Assembly (NCBI GenBank): GCA_027600665.1
Contig: JADGJL010000056.1
Span: forward strand, 1 to 53,058
Length of the DNA: 53,058 bases
Reading direction: 5' to 3'
Source of the DNA: Irineochytrium annulatum
Lineage: Eukaryota > Chytridiomycota > Chytridiomycetes > Chytridiales > Chytridiaceae
The notes under the pieces are model-generated. The model made no database searches. It saw only the letters and a list, made by a program, of their open reading frames with translations, and was not told the origin of the DNA. Position 1 is the first letter of the stretch. Each line of letters starts with the position of its first letter. Below are positions 10,302 through 21,512 of this stretch, piece after piece. The translations under genes were made by a program, and so were the position numbers.

Positions 10302-13300
10302 CTACGGCAGTCTAATTTGGTATAACTTCATTCTGCCTAACCCCACCGCGGGGGGCGGCTCATAACGTTTTGAGATGAAGTCAAACTCTGTCATAAGCTG
10401 CATTACGTCCTCAGATACACACACTTGCCCAGGCAGGCACGCCTGTTGCACCTTGTCCGCACCCTCGACGGTACTGCCTCCGATTTCAAATTTGAATCTC
10501 CTAGAACCGCCCCAAATGGATCCCGACAACTCGCCCGCGTGCACACCCGCACGGACCATAATAGGGGCTTCGAAGTCTCCCCCAAAGACAGCGTTAACCT
10601 CCGGCAGTACGTCTTTCTGGATTTTTAGGGCCAAGATGCAGATATTGAAGGCCATCTGCCGCCTCAGCCTCTTTAGATTCTCCACCGCCTCCAGCCCTGT
10701 CTTCGCCGACGTCGCTGACAGCGGAACGTCGTCTTCTGGTGAGTCGGCACCAGCGCGGGCGTCGAAAATAGAGCTGAACGCGAGAAATCCGTCTCCGATA
10801 GTCGTGACCTTCTCCACCATAAATTGGCTGCACAAGTCGTCGAACCTTGTGAACATAAGATTGAGGAGCTCGATGACGACGACGGGATTGGCAGACGAGC
10901 TGAGGCTGGTGTATCCGACGATGTCCGTCGAAAGGACGCATGCCTTCTCGTGATACTCAAAGTAAGCATGCAGAGAGTTGACGGCGGTGACGATACGCTT
11001 GGGAAACAATGTGTTCAGAACCCTTTCGTTTCTTTGGCACTCTTGCTCCCAATCTGCCTTCTGCTGCAGCGCTATAAGCATCATGATATAACTTATTCGA
11101 TGTTGCCGTCTGTTGCGAAGCGTGTGTTAAGCAATTTGATGGTTTGGGGCATCTGCAAACCTTCTTTTCCAAGTCAGCCAAGAGTATAAAAATAGCGCCG
11201 GCGCCAGATTCGCCCAAATGATTAAGGTGTGAATTGTTTGCAAGCCGAGGAGGCTGAGAGTCGAATAGCCGTAGATCATCTCGAATAGCTCGACGGCGTT
11301 CCACATGATGGCGCCTGACCACAGGACGACAGGAAACGAGATAGTGTCTGCACTAAACAAGCAGAACATCCACGCCGTCAACCAGGACCCCTCGAAATTA
11401 ATGTAGGCAGAAATCTCGCCTTGCGTCAGCAACAGGGCAATCGCCGCCGTGTTGCTGATGGTCAACATCACGTAAATCGCCGTCTGCATACCGCTGAGGT
11501 CAAATCCAGGTTTCGCAGGTGGATCGGCCTCGATAGCGGACACTCTCTTTAGACGCCGTGCTGCTTTTCGCGCTGTGACGACCCATGCGACCATCGCAAG
11601 AACGACAACTCCCTCTGCGATGCCAAGAGCGTATGACACAGGGTACATATAGGCAAAAATGGCGCCACAATCGATGAGCGCCAATGTCGAACCATAGATT
11701 CCAGCCGTTAAAAGCACGGTTTGTGTGAGGGCGAGCATCATTTGTCGACCGAACTGGAATGACGCAACCATCAGATTAATAAATCGATACTGCAGCAACT
11801 CTGATACCTACCACCAAGGAGTTCGACTTTAAATTGTACGACATATACATTCTTTCCAAACCGGCGTACCGGAAAACGCCGGCAATGCCACGAAATAGTA
11901 TTTTATCACCTTCCTCTTTAAGGTACTGGTAAAAGTCGATCAGATGTGGAAGAAAAAAAAAGCAGGTATTGCTTACCTCTACTATATGCACCGTCGGAAT
12001 TCTTACCAGCAAGCTCCTCACGATGGTTTTCACCTCCGCCGGTATTGTGATCCCTTCATCCACAACGTCGACTACGTCCACATCCATGAAGCTCGGAGTG
12101 TTCTCTGTCCGAATCATCGGCCCGCCCTCGGACGCCTTCGCCATAGCTTGGTACGCCACCGCCCGGATTTGCTTCTCCCCGTTGGTATCATGTACCGATG
12201 CCAGGGCCTTCGCAATGTTCTCCGTCGAGCGGATGCTGCAGATGGGCGGCGGGACGGGGTTGATAGAAAAGATGTTCATGCGCCCCTTGCCCTTCACCTC
12301 ACGGACACCGATTTCGAGGAACGTGAAATTCTCCCCGGCCGCCGCGCACGCGCTTTTCACCGTTTCGCTTGTAAGGATCTCTGAGGGCCCTGCGAGTGCC
12401 TGCATCCTGCTCGCGCAGTTAATGCAGTCGCCAATGACGTCGAAGGAGATATTTTGGCGACCGATCAGACCAGCGACGATTGGGCCCGAGTAGAGACCCA
12501 TCCGCAGCGTCACGCGGCCGTCCGCCATGTCGAACCATTTGCGAAAGTCCAAGGCCAGCCGTATCAGCCGTGGCGCAGTGTCGTCGTTCTTGTCGTTGGC
12601 CGGGCATGACGTGTCGGCGCGACCAACCTTGCCGGCGGGATTTGTATTTGCGCGACCGACCTTGCCGTTTGAGACGGCCGCGGCCTCCATGGTTTCCATG
12701 AGTCCGGAACAGAAGAGGATTTTTTGCCCGATAGTTTTAATCTTCTCGACCGTCGGATGAGCCAGAAGCACGCGGTCCATCATATCGAAAACGGCTAATT
12801 GAAAAAAACGGTTAGCGACACGCTATTTTAAAACAAAGGTACCGTTCATCCGTTGCACTGACTCGTTTAGGCGTCGCCTTCGCGACGACACGTCCCCGTC
12901 GTCCTGTAGCCCGAAGTTATACTCCTCCGTCAGGAGTACCTCCACAAACAAGCAAGAGCATCGTTCAAACCTCTGCGAAAGGTTACTGTAATCTAAATCG
13001 GGTGCCTCGTCGATCATTCGAAGAACGGGAATCAACTTTGTAGGCAGGCAGCTTGAAAGAAGGGCATCTCCTTCGGCTTTTTTGCTCTCCATCACGTTAC
13101 TTTGGTACTCGATAAGCTTTGAGCGCAAGTGCCTGAAAACTCGGGGGTTATTGTGGTATGAGTTCTGCAGGCATACCTGAACCGTTTCCGGCGAATGTCA
13201 CTGTAGCTCTTGTTAAGACCAATGGCCATTGCAGACAGATACAATGTGGAAACAATCACACATTGGTAAGACGTGTAATCGGCAAAAAACATGCGGGCGA

Positions 13301-14389
13301 AAGCGATCGCCATAATTAGCAGGATAGTAAAGACAACGTGTAACCAACAGAAGGCATAGCTCCCCCCTAACGCGATACCAAGTGTGATAATAACCTGACG
13401 TAAAAGTCAGTGAAGATTTTGGATAAACCCAATCACCTCATTGCCTACATACACGCGCCGCGATGCCTCGGTCAATGTCAGCGCCGCTTCTGCCACTGCT
13501 ACTGAGATCATTAAAAGCCTGGCAAAGCTCTTAATCCATATGTTCTCGTGCACCATCATCGCAACCATGGGCGGCTGCCATCGGGTCAGGTTCTCACGAC
13601 AGCCTTTCTCCTCGCTCTTCTCAGCCCCGATGTCCACCTCAATCCCACCTCCGCCCCTTTTTCTTCTCACGACGGGCTCGATGGCGGCACGTCGTTTGAT
13701 ACGCAGGTACTTCCGGAGTCGCTCATCGAGCCACCGGCAGGTAAAACGAATGTCCGGACAGGACAGACATATCACGACGAGGCCAAGAATGACCCTGACG
13801 ATAAATACAGTCGCGATCACTTGAATAGACAGAGTTTTTAGGCCCCAGATGAATCAAACGGTGCTTACATTGAACTTTTTGCGAGGCAGGCAGTGTCGCG
13901 TCGCATATTAATTGAGGAAATACGGCGGTTGATGTCGTCACGTTTCTAGAAATGTTACCCAGTAGCGGTCCGCTTGGCAAAGCCGAGGTCGGCCCCGGTG
14001 ACGGCCCCGGACCGATACCAATATTTGTTGCGTTGCCGATGCTTGGCGTCCCGACCACATCGTACAGATCCCATAGTGGGTTGTTGACGACGGATATGAT
14101 CATCAGGGCGGTGTAGCTAACGGGTGTCAGAGCACTACTATTTTGAATAAGGTCGCGTACAAGAAGAAAAGTGCGTTGACGGTGTCTGGACCCGTAGAAT
14201 CCATGTAATCCGCCTCGACCTCCGGCGTAGTAAACAATAACGTCCACTGGGTCGCGGGCACAGGTTGTTTTAGACACGAACGAGGAACGGTCGACTTACG
14301 GGATCCACTTTGGTCTCGAGGTAAAGCTCCGACACGCGCTGCTTCTCGCCCCACCGCTTCTCATTCTTCGCGAAGTATGGTAGACTCAT
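10302..14389 (-). CDS. Twelve-span class III adenylyl cyclase with inverted cyclase-domain order
   Basis: Ten exons (14389-14300, 14246-14161, 14116-13869, 13819-13437, 13394-13177, 13132-12843, 12794-11977, 11925-11815, 11753-11161, 11091-10302) keep phase and give at least 1,208 residues. The order is: about six spans with an N-glycosylation-rich loop, cyclase domain A, a second bundle of five to six spans, cyclase domain B. Domain A has the adenine-selecting pair K458 (KIKTIG) and D557, plus transition-state N564 and R568 (NCASRM). It lacks both metal Asps (E406, Q462), as in animal C2. Domain B has both metal Asps (D1002 in STDIVGYT, D1046 in TIGDG) but lacks the N/R pair, as in animal C1. 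Together they form one complete ATP site. The Lys/Asp pair argues for cAMP rather than cGMP. The start is uncertain: the frame is open upstream without an ATG. Confidence 0.85.
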
Positions 14390-14627
14390 CGCACTGGCAG
14401 GGGAGAGGTTGAGGGACTCCTGGACGGTCGTCGCGTGCTCAACCTGCAGGACGAGATTGCTGGCGGTGATCACCACAGAGCGTCAACAACTGTAGATCTT
14501 CAAAAGGTCCACGCTATGGTCGCCACCAGACTCCTCGAGGTCGACAACTTCAAAGGCGATCATTTAGGGAGAGTCGGACCCTTCCACTAATGCAGCTTCC
14601 ATATGGCAAACATCCGGACGGATCTAG

Positions 14628-14830
14628 CCGATGCTGAGAACTACACTGACAAAGGGAAGGTCTTTCTGGGTTGAGACTAAGCTGGAAGGGGAGAGGATGC
14701 AGCTGCACAAGGACAGAGACAACTACAGGTGGGTCTCAAGGTACGCTAAGAGTGCGCAGGACTACGTAGCTTTTTACGGGTCCAGCAAGATCACTCAGGG
14801 CCAAAAGCGTTCAACAACGTCGCCCTGAAG
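14628..14830 (+). pseudogene. DNA ligase IV fragment (adenylation motif I), decayed
   Basis: A frame beginning at PML (ATG at 14631) runs into SFWVETKLEGERMQLHKD, then DNYRWVSRYAK and FYGSSK. This matches the ligase IV active-site region, including the lysine of ETKLDGER that forms the AMP adduct, the following MQLHKD, and the Tyr/Ser-Arg segment. The conserved PML that normally lies tens of residues upstream is only about 15 residues away, so sequence is missing. After SSKITQG the match continues in another frame (PKAFNNVALK, to about 14830), so a frameshift is present. A stop codon sits immediately before PML. No other ligase domain, BRCT repeat or splice context is visible nearby. It is best read as a relic of an NHEJ ligase gene or a partial duplicate, not an active gene. 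Confidence 0.65.
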
Positions 14831-14986
14831 CCTTCTTCGCTTGTTAAGCATCTACAGTATCGTTTATTCATTTTGTAGTGAAACCTTCTCGCACCAGTAT
14901 TAAGTTGAATCAGCTCATGATCATCCCCTTCGTGCCGTCAATTTTGAGCCAACTCCATTTCTATCCACGATACCCTCGTCGCCATC

Positions 14987-16581
14987 ATGTACTCGCCGCC
15001 ATCGCCCCTGAGGTCGCCACGGAAGACGACTTCGGACTACACTCTGGACATCTCCGTCGTGGGCGCATCAAAGGAACTGAACGGGGACCTTCACATCCAC
15101 GCTGATGTACGAATTGACCTTGCTCTGCTTGACAGGCCCTTTTATTCCACTTTAACACATTCACGAGTGCCAAAATCATTTTAACATTCCGTTTATCTCC
15201 TCACAGACCAACATCCCGAGTTACTCTCGAACGCGTTATAGCATCACCCGGACACATGCCGAAATGGAACGGCTGGCGTCCTACGTGCGGGATCGGTATC
15301 CGGAGGTCATGTGCCCTGTCGTGCCGAGCAAAGGGCTGGAGATGGCAGTTTACGCACGGCTGGCGGAGCAGTTCCTAAGGCGGCTTGTCGCGACGGGCGA
15401 AGTGAGGGAGAGCGATGGTGTTAGACTTTTCTTCGAGAGCGAGTTTCAGGTAATACTAGGGAGGGCAGTTTCATCAGGGAAGTGAACCGCTGCGCGAAGC
15501 GTATTATTCGCTCCCGATTCGTGCCTTCGACGCAACATGACCCTATCACTACCGACAGTTCCAAGCACTCGGGACCTTTTTTGTAAACCTTTTTCTTGTA
15601 GTTCGTCCCTCCAACCGAAAAGACCCCTCTCTCTCGCAAACGCACCTCCGCTTTCTCCCTCTTCACCGCCGCCCCGCGAGTACAAGACGTGGACCCCTTT
15701 TTCGACAACGTCCGGTCCGAGGCTTTGGCAATCGAGAAGGCGTTCGCGGAGGCGACGAGGAGCGTGGATAAGATGTTCCGGGTAGAGAAGGCCATGGCCG
15801 TATCCTACCTGGACACGAGCACGAGGCTGAACGGGTTGGCGAATGAGGAGTTAGAGGTGATCTCGAGGTGGGTGATCAGTCGTAGTTCGCTTCTTTTGTG
15901 TCTTCCCCAAATGAGGCTTGTTTCCTGATGGCGCATCGTAGTGGGTTGAAGAAGGTTGGGAAGGCGTTTCAAATGATAGAGGTTTTATGCTCAAATCAGG
16001 TAAAGCTTCTCGTCACGCTTTTACATTCTCGTAATGTTTCCTCATTTGAATACTCAAACGTTAACCGCCCCATGCCACTTCTAGGCTGCATATACTACAA
16101 ACGTCTTTATGGAGTATTGCACTTTCCACACAAAGAGCGCGCAAGCGGCATTGGTACGTCCAGTGAAGTCTTTTCCGACGCTAAAAATTATGGCTCGTGA
16201 AAAGGTATCCCTGGACCACCGATCATTCATTCTCAATGACTATGACGTATCCTGTAAAACGACCCAAAAAAAGATCCAGGGTATTGAACGCCTGAAGTCG
16301 GCGTCGAGCATAAAGCAGGAAAAGGTCGACGCTGCGCTGCATGACTTGGAGGAGGTAATACGCTGTTCAGCCCTAAGCTCGTCACTACAGCATATGCACA
16401 GGCGAAAAAGGTCGAGAACGAGAATCGGGATTTGCTCAAGAAGCTTGGGGACGTTGTCAAGGAGGAATGCATTCAGTACCAGACGCGACACGAGGAGGAT
16501 CTTCTTGCGAACGTCAATGAGTACGTTGCGAAGCAGTTGCATCTCAATTCACAGATGCTCGTCATACTGACGAGTGTGTGA
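14987..16581 (+). CDS. VPS17: Sorting nexin, Vps17-like (PX-BAR, retromer)
   Basis: Seven exons (14987-15106, 15207-15449, 15602-15867, 15942-15999, 16085-16153, 16205-16354, 16402-16581) encode 361 residues. The PX domain covers about residues 15-125. It opens with LDISVVGASKEL and TNIPSYSRTRYSITRT and ends with GVRLFFESEFQFVPP, a layout close to fungal Vps17. A BAR-type helical region follows from about 150 to the end (FDNVRSEALAIEKAF, LKKVGKAFQMIEVLC, KKVENENRDLLKKLGD). Vps17 pairs with Vps5 on endosomes and tubulates membrane for retromer return of cargo receptors to the Golgi. The PX basic pocket residues usual for PI3P binding are only partly obvious, and in Vps17 lipid binding is known to be weaker than in Vps5. 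It is shorter than yeast Vps17 (551). VPS5/SNX1 is the main alternative assignment. Confidence 0.8.
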
Positions 16582-16885
16582 TATATCAAAAGCTTATTTC
16601 GTCATCTTGGTGCTATCTGTGCTTTATCATTATACATCTGCGTTTCTTCGCGCTCCAGTCGTTCATTATGTTCTCTATCACACGATGTTACTTTATTACA
16701 ATTGAGCTATTGCCTTGCAGAAATCCTTTACCCAATAAGTTTGTTCCTTTTTTTTTTCTGCAACTACACGCTCTCTAGTTACATGGTTCTACGTACAACG
16801 TGATTGACCCCAAGTGCCCACATATCTCGCTTTGCCACATTAAGTATAATAGTCCGATTTATAAATTACCAACATCCATTCTAAA
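16582..16885. other. Convergent 3' intergenic region
   Basis: AT-rich tail-to-tail gap between VPS17 and APC7. No coding signal was seen. Confidence 0.55.
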
Positions 16886-18909
16886 CTACAGGCCGACCCC
16901 ATCGTCCATGTCCTCGTCCTCGATGCCTCCAATCAACCGCTCCGCCTTAGAGAGCTCAAATCTGGCCGCCTCATAGTCAGGGTCGTAACTGAGGGCGATC
17001 GTAAAGTGCTCGAACGCTTTCTCGTGATCCGTCATAAGCATGTAGATCTGTCCAAGCCGCGTGTGATAGACGTGGTTGTTATTCCTGTCAACGTAGTCTT
17101 CCATCCTGAAGGCCGAGAGAGTGGAGGTAAGTAAGCCGAAAGGCTTGGCGAAAGAAAGGAAAGCCTACAGCTTGCTCGCCTCCTCCCACTTCGACTCGTT
17201 GCTCAGCAAGCTTACTTGCCCCATCACAGCTGCCATACACCCCGGGTCCAGGCTCAACGCCTTCTGGAAGCTTACACGAGCCCTCTCCTTGCCCGTGGAC
17301 GAATGGCTGTGAACGGTCCCCACCAGCGTAAACACGCGGGCGTCCCGCGGCATCAGTTTGGCGGCGTCCGTCGCAATTTGGATGGCCTCGCTAAGCCGCT
17401 TCATGCCCACATAGGACTCCATTAGGCCCTCGAAGGTCGAAAGATCGCGACGGAGGGAGTGCGCGCGGCGGTAGGCGACCACGGCGTCGGCGTACTCACC
17501 GAGGGCGAGGGCTATCCCGCCTGTTAGGAATTATTGGACATAAGGGGAGACTCATCAGCTGCAAGGCTCTTCGAATGTGAGATAAGCCAGGTTCGTGACG
17601 CACCTTTGCACACGTATGCGGCGTGGCACTTCGGGTCGATATCTATAGCCTTTTGCGCCAGCGACTGCGCCTGGTCGAGGTCGTCTTTGGTCTCGCAATA
17701 CCGCGCCATCGCAAGCCAGGGCTCCGGCCGGACCTTGGTAACCTCCATTAGCTCCTGCGACAGCTTGTTAAGCAGCACGGACAAGTTTTGTCGTTTTAAA
17801 AGGAAGGCGTATTCGTCCATGGAGTCGCAGGAGTAGGGGTCAAGGAGGCGGATCTGTAGAGATGGGGAATGCGTAAAATTAATTTGGGATGCTGGATGAG
17901 CAACGCAGCTCACCTGATCGTAAATGTCCATAGCCTGGTTGGTCTTGTCGCCCTTCGAGCTGCACTCGGCGGCGAGCGTCATAAATCGGACGGTGCCGGG
18001 ATACTGGTGATGCAGCGCCAAGAACCCGTCGAGGGCGCGATCAAAGCTGCATGACCACATGTGTCCCACTGATTCCACATATAACCGAAGCCAAGGGTGT
18101 TGGGGCGGGACCGCAGCGAGGATCGATGTCATGGACTCCCCCAACCTTACGAGCCACTCAAACACCTCCGCCGCGGCCGGATGCGACAGCAGGACGTGAT
18201 GCAGGCACTTTGCTGCTTTCCTTTAAAGACAATCATGCGTTAGGAGAACTCTTTCAGCACCGCGCTGGTTTCGCTCAGGAAGGGCTTACCCCTTGTCTCC
18301 CCGGTCCTCATAAATCCCGGCCAGCATTTTGCAAACGGCCGGCGACCGGTCCTTCTCCGCTATCTGCTCCAGCACCGTGAACGCCGCCCGCGTGTCGCCC
18401 GCCTTCACACACGCGCTGCCCATTCTCTCTCTGAGATCCGCATCCAGCCCCGCCGCCGCCGCCGCCGCCGTCGTTGCAGCAGCAGCAACCGACTTTCTCT
18501 TCGGCGTCGCAGCTCCAGTGACCTTTCCAGACCTCCCTGGCGTCAGCGCCGCGGCCGACAACCCTGCGGCGGTCCGCACATCCGCGGGAGCCGTGCAGGC
18601 GTTCGAGTGCAGCAGCGCCTTCTCGTAATGCACGACGGCCCGCTTGTGCTCCCCACGGGCTTCGTGGCACTGTGCGAGGAGGACATGGGTCTCGGTGACA
18701 ACGTTGGCGTGCAGAGACCTTTGGTCGTGGTGATGCGGCGTGGTGCCCGGAGCGGACGATAATGGTGGGGGCTGAGTGAGGGACGAGAGAAGCAGGGAGG
18801 CCAGAAGGCCGCAGGATTGGAAGAGGCCCGCGATATGGAGCGACCGGCATTCGGCCACTAGCTCGGCGGTTGTTGGGGTAGGGAGGGGCGTTGGGCTTGA
18901 CCTTAGCAT
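16886..18909 (-). CDS. APC7: Anaphase-promoting complex subunit 7 (TPR)
   Basis: Five exons (18909-18290, 18220-17914, 17853-17604, 17520-17169, 17105-16886) encode 582 residues. TPR helices run through most of the protein. The APC7 pattern is recognisable in the middle: RLLDPYSCDSMDEYAFLL, EPWLAMARYCETKDDLDQA and QKAIDIDPKCHAAYVCKG. Near the end are FEHFTIALSYDPDYEAARFE and an acidic tail (EDEDMDD). The N-terminus LHIAGLFQSCGLLASLLLSS matches the first APC7 helix. An Ala-rich insert (about 180-195) interrupts the early repeats. The ATG at 18909 is the first in frame. APC7 is an accessory scaffold of the APC/C ubiquitin ligase in the nucleus, present in animals, plants and some early fungi but missing from budding yeast. 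Its presence supports a basal fungal lineage. It is head-to-head with the oxygenase gene, 174 bp away. Confidence 0.88.
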
Positions 18910-19083
18910 TTCGAACTGGGGACCAGGATTCGGGTTCCAAAAGCGTCGCGACGAATCAAGGGCGGTGATGAGAGGGAGATGAGGCCTGGGCCGATAGTGG
19001 CCGCGCAGTTGCGCACCGCGGCAGTCTGAGAAGGTGAGAATAGACACTGTGTCCGTCAGTTCGGACCTTCGCGTCTCATTTGG

Positions 19084-20257
19084 ATGCTTTCCATCAGCAG
19101 AGCTCTCAGAACTTCCATTAGGATGGCCTCAAGCTCCAGTTTCGAGTCCTCAGGCACCATTAAGTCCGTTGATTTGACACGGTGGTATGCCGCCGCAACC
19201 GCCGGCGGGAGGCGCGCCGTCGCGCAGGAGATTTTGGACGGGCTTTCGCGGCAAGGATTTTTGTACGTGAAGGGCCATGGCGTGCCCCAACCTTTGATTG
19301 ACAGAATCTTTGCTGGGGTTGGTAGGCCGCAGCTGCCGCGTTGCGATCGTAGCGTTTTAACGTCCCCTTGAATCATAGTCGGAAGAGTTCTTCTCAAAAC
19401 CGCTGGAGCACAAGATGAAGTGGGCGACGAAGTCGCCCGAGGAGCGCGGCTACGTGTCGCTTTCACAGGAAAAACTGAACCCGAATCGCGAGGAGAGCGA
19501 TTGTAAAGAGGCTTACGTGAGTTTGGAGCACTCGCAGTCGTCACCTAATTGCTGCGAAAAAAAGGATGTGTACAAGCTAAAGTCGGCGGACGTAAGCGCG
19601 ATCAAGATGCCGCCGGAGTTTTCGACGCGGTCGGCCGATTTGTATGAATTTAGCACGCGGACTCACGGCGTGCTCAAGGATATCCTGGAAGCTCTGTCCC
19701 TGGCGCTGGAAATCCCTGAGGACTTGGGCGGGTCCAAGTACTTGCCCCGCCTCCACGATTACAACGCCGACAGCGGGGACCTCCTGCGCTTGCTCAGCTA
19801 CCCTCCCGTAAAGATGCACGGCGTCCGCGCGGGCGGCCATACCGACTACGGCTCCCTGACGGCGCTCTTCCAGCAAGATGTCGGCGGTCTCGAGCTATTT
19901 CTTCCTGACGAGGCGGATGGCGTGGAGCGGTGGATCCCTGCGAACCCGGTCCCCTCGACGTTGATCATCAACGCGGGCGACCTACTGGAGTTCTGGACGG
20001 GTGGGCTGATTCAGAGCACGGTCCATCGCGTCGTGGCGCCGACCGACGAGAAGTGGGTCGACAGGACGCGGTATTCGGTCGTATACTTCATGCACGCGGC
20101 CGATGACACGCCGCTAACGCTTATCAAGAGCCCCGTCGTGGACACGCATGCGAGGGCGAACAAAAGGGTTGCGGGGAAGGAGTATGCGGGGCCCGAGCTG
20201 ATGGGGAGCATCACGGCGAGGGAGCATTTGTTCAAGCGTCTGGAGGCCATTTATTAA
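19084..20257 (+). CDS. 2-oxoglutarate/Fe(II)-dependent oxygenase (isopenicillin N synthase-like family)
   Basis: Three exons (19084-19317, 19379-19516, 19565-20257) encode 354 residues. The N-terminal DIOX domain contains GFLYVKGHGV. The double-stranded beta-helix core has the iron triad H216 and D218 (GGHTDYGSLTALFQ) and H278 (STVHRV). The 2-oxoglutarate carboxylate anchor is R293 with S295 (RYSVV). SYPP and WIPANPVPSTLIINAGDL are also typical of the IPNS/flavanone-dioxygenase-like family. Enzymes of this family hydroxylate or desaturate small molecules in the cytosol; substrates cannot be read from sequence. The first intron donor (gttggt) is weak, and a second in-frame ATG lies 39 nt after the first. 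No partner pathway genes are adjacent. Confidence 0.9.
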
Positions 20258-21512
20258 ACTTCTCAGGCGATGGGCTCCGCAATTCGGGGATCATTACTTG
20301 GTGTAATAACGGTTTTGGAGTTTGACTGCTGCATGGTCGAGTCGTCCTGAATGTGTATCGACACCGTACTGTCAGTGATATGGGTGGCTATTGTGCTCCG
20401 CAAGACGATCGCTCCGTTGTATGGAGTCCTGCGCATTCCATAGTGTCCTTCACGTCCCTGAGCTAGACCGCATGCACATCGCTAGAGCGATGGCGCTCGT
20501 AGGCGCGCAGTGTGTCTGGCAATGCTTTTGAACCATCAGCCCAACCCCAGCGGGCCTGCTAGCGTCCTCTATTAACAGACACAGCAGCAGCAGCAACAAT
20601 TGCAGTTGAACGCGCAGAGCCTCCCAATTCCGCCGCCGCAGCGGCTGTTGCCGCAGCCTAAGCGCCACTGGCTTCCGCGTGGGATTCTGTGCTGAGGCGC
20701 TGGCTGTTGTTGAGGGGTTAGAAGGCTCGTGGACCGACGACAGGGAGAGATTCCAGCTTGACTTCTTCGCTAAGGAGCTCAACGCCAGGAAGGCCGCGGA
20801 TAAAGGAGTCAAGGGTATGTGAAGGCGCGCTCCGCACCAAAGGAGTTTCCTGATGCCACCATGCCCATGTACAACAAGACCAGCGTTTGTACAAGTGCCA
20901 GTGGTGTGTATACATCTGACTCTTGCCTGTTGGCATTCATAGTGGCATTCATAGTGCTAAACCTAAAACGCTCCCAATACCACCATTCGTCCCCACCGCC
21001 CAGCCCATACAACCCGCCCAAATCCATCATTTCATCTGACGAAAACCCTTGCCCCATTCCCAGCCCTGCCAATCCTCCAATTCCCATACATGTCAGGCCG
21101 CCGTTGTAGCGGTGACAGCTGTTCACTCGACACCATATCCCACCGCCGTCATGCTGCGTTCGATTAGCTCCACAAGGCAAAAACCCCCAAGGTGCAATTC
21201 CACGGCGTTTTGGCAAACATAGACACTCATCCGATCCGCCGACAGGACTGGCATTCTGCCCATGTCAGTTGACGGCGGCGTTGCTGTGGGATATTGAGGA
21301 TTCGCCGTAGGTGCGGAACTTGGAGATCCATGGGGACCATCGACATGATGGATGGTAGAGTTTGGTGGACGAAATAGTCTTGTTGCCCTCCAAGTTGCAT
21401 TGGTGAAAACTTCGGGAGCTGGAACTCCTTGAGGGTCGAATTCCGGTGTCAAATTCAGGAAGCGCCATTTCTGTTCAAGAGCCACCCGCTGTTTCCATCA
21501 CCTTCGACCGCG
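20258..21512. other. Unresolved region with CAG repeat and overlapping open frames
   Basis: About 1.25 kb without a supported gene. A short CAG/CAA run lies at 20578-20600. A plus-strand frame ending near 20816 looks coding-like (VVEGLEGSWTDDRERF) but has in-frame stops upstream (TGA near 20529 and 20609). On the minus strand a Gly/Met-rich frame (20809-21216) and another at 21123-21485 are open but start only with non-ATG codons and show no family. It could be a decayed or unusual gene, or noncoding GC-rich sequence. Confidence 0.35.

Noticed and set aside
10375..12493. Several open frames antisense to the adenylyl cyclase exons (e.g. 10375-10953, 11969-12493)
   Set aside because: They are shadows of the cyclase exons; the minus strand carries the catalytic motifs and phase-consistent introns.
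14486..14563. Short minus-strand ATG frame (MIAFEVVDLEESGG) as a first exon of the adenylyl cyclase
   Set aside because: It looks coding-like but no GT donor with the right phase joins it to the next cyclase exon.
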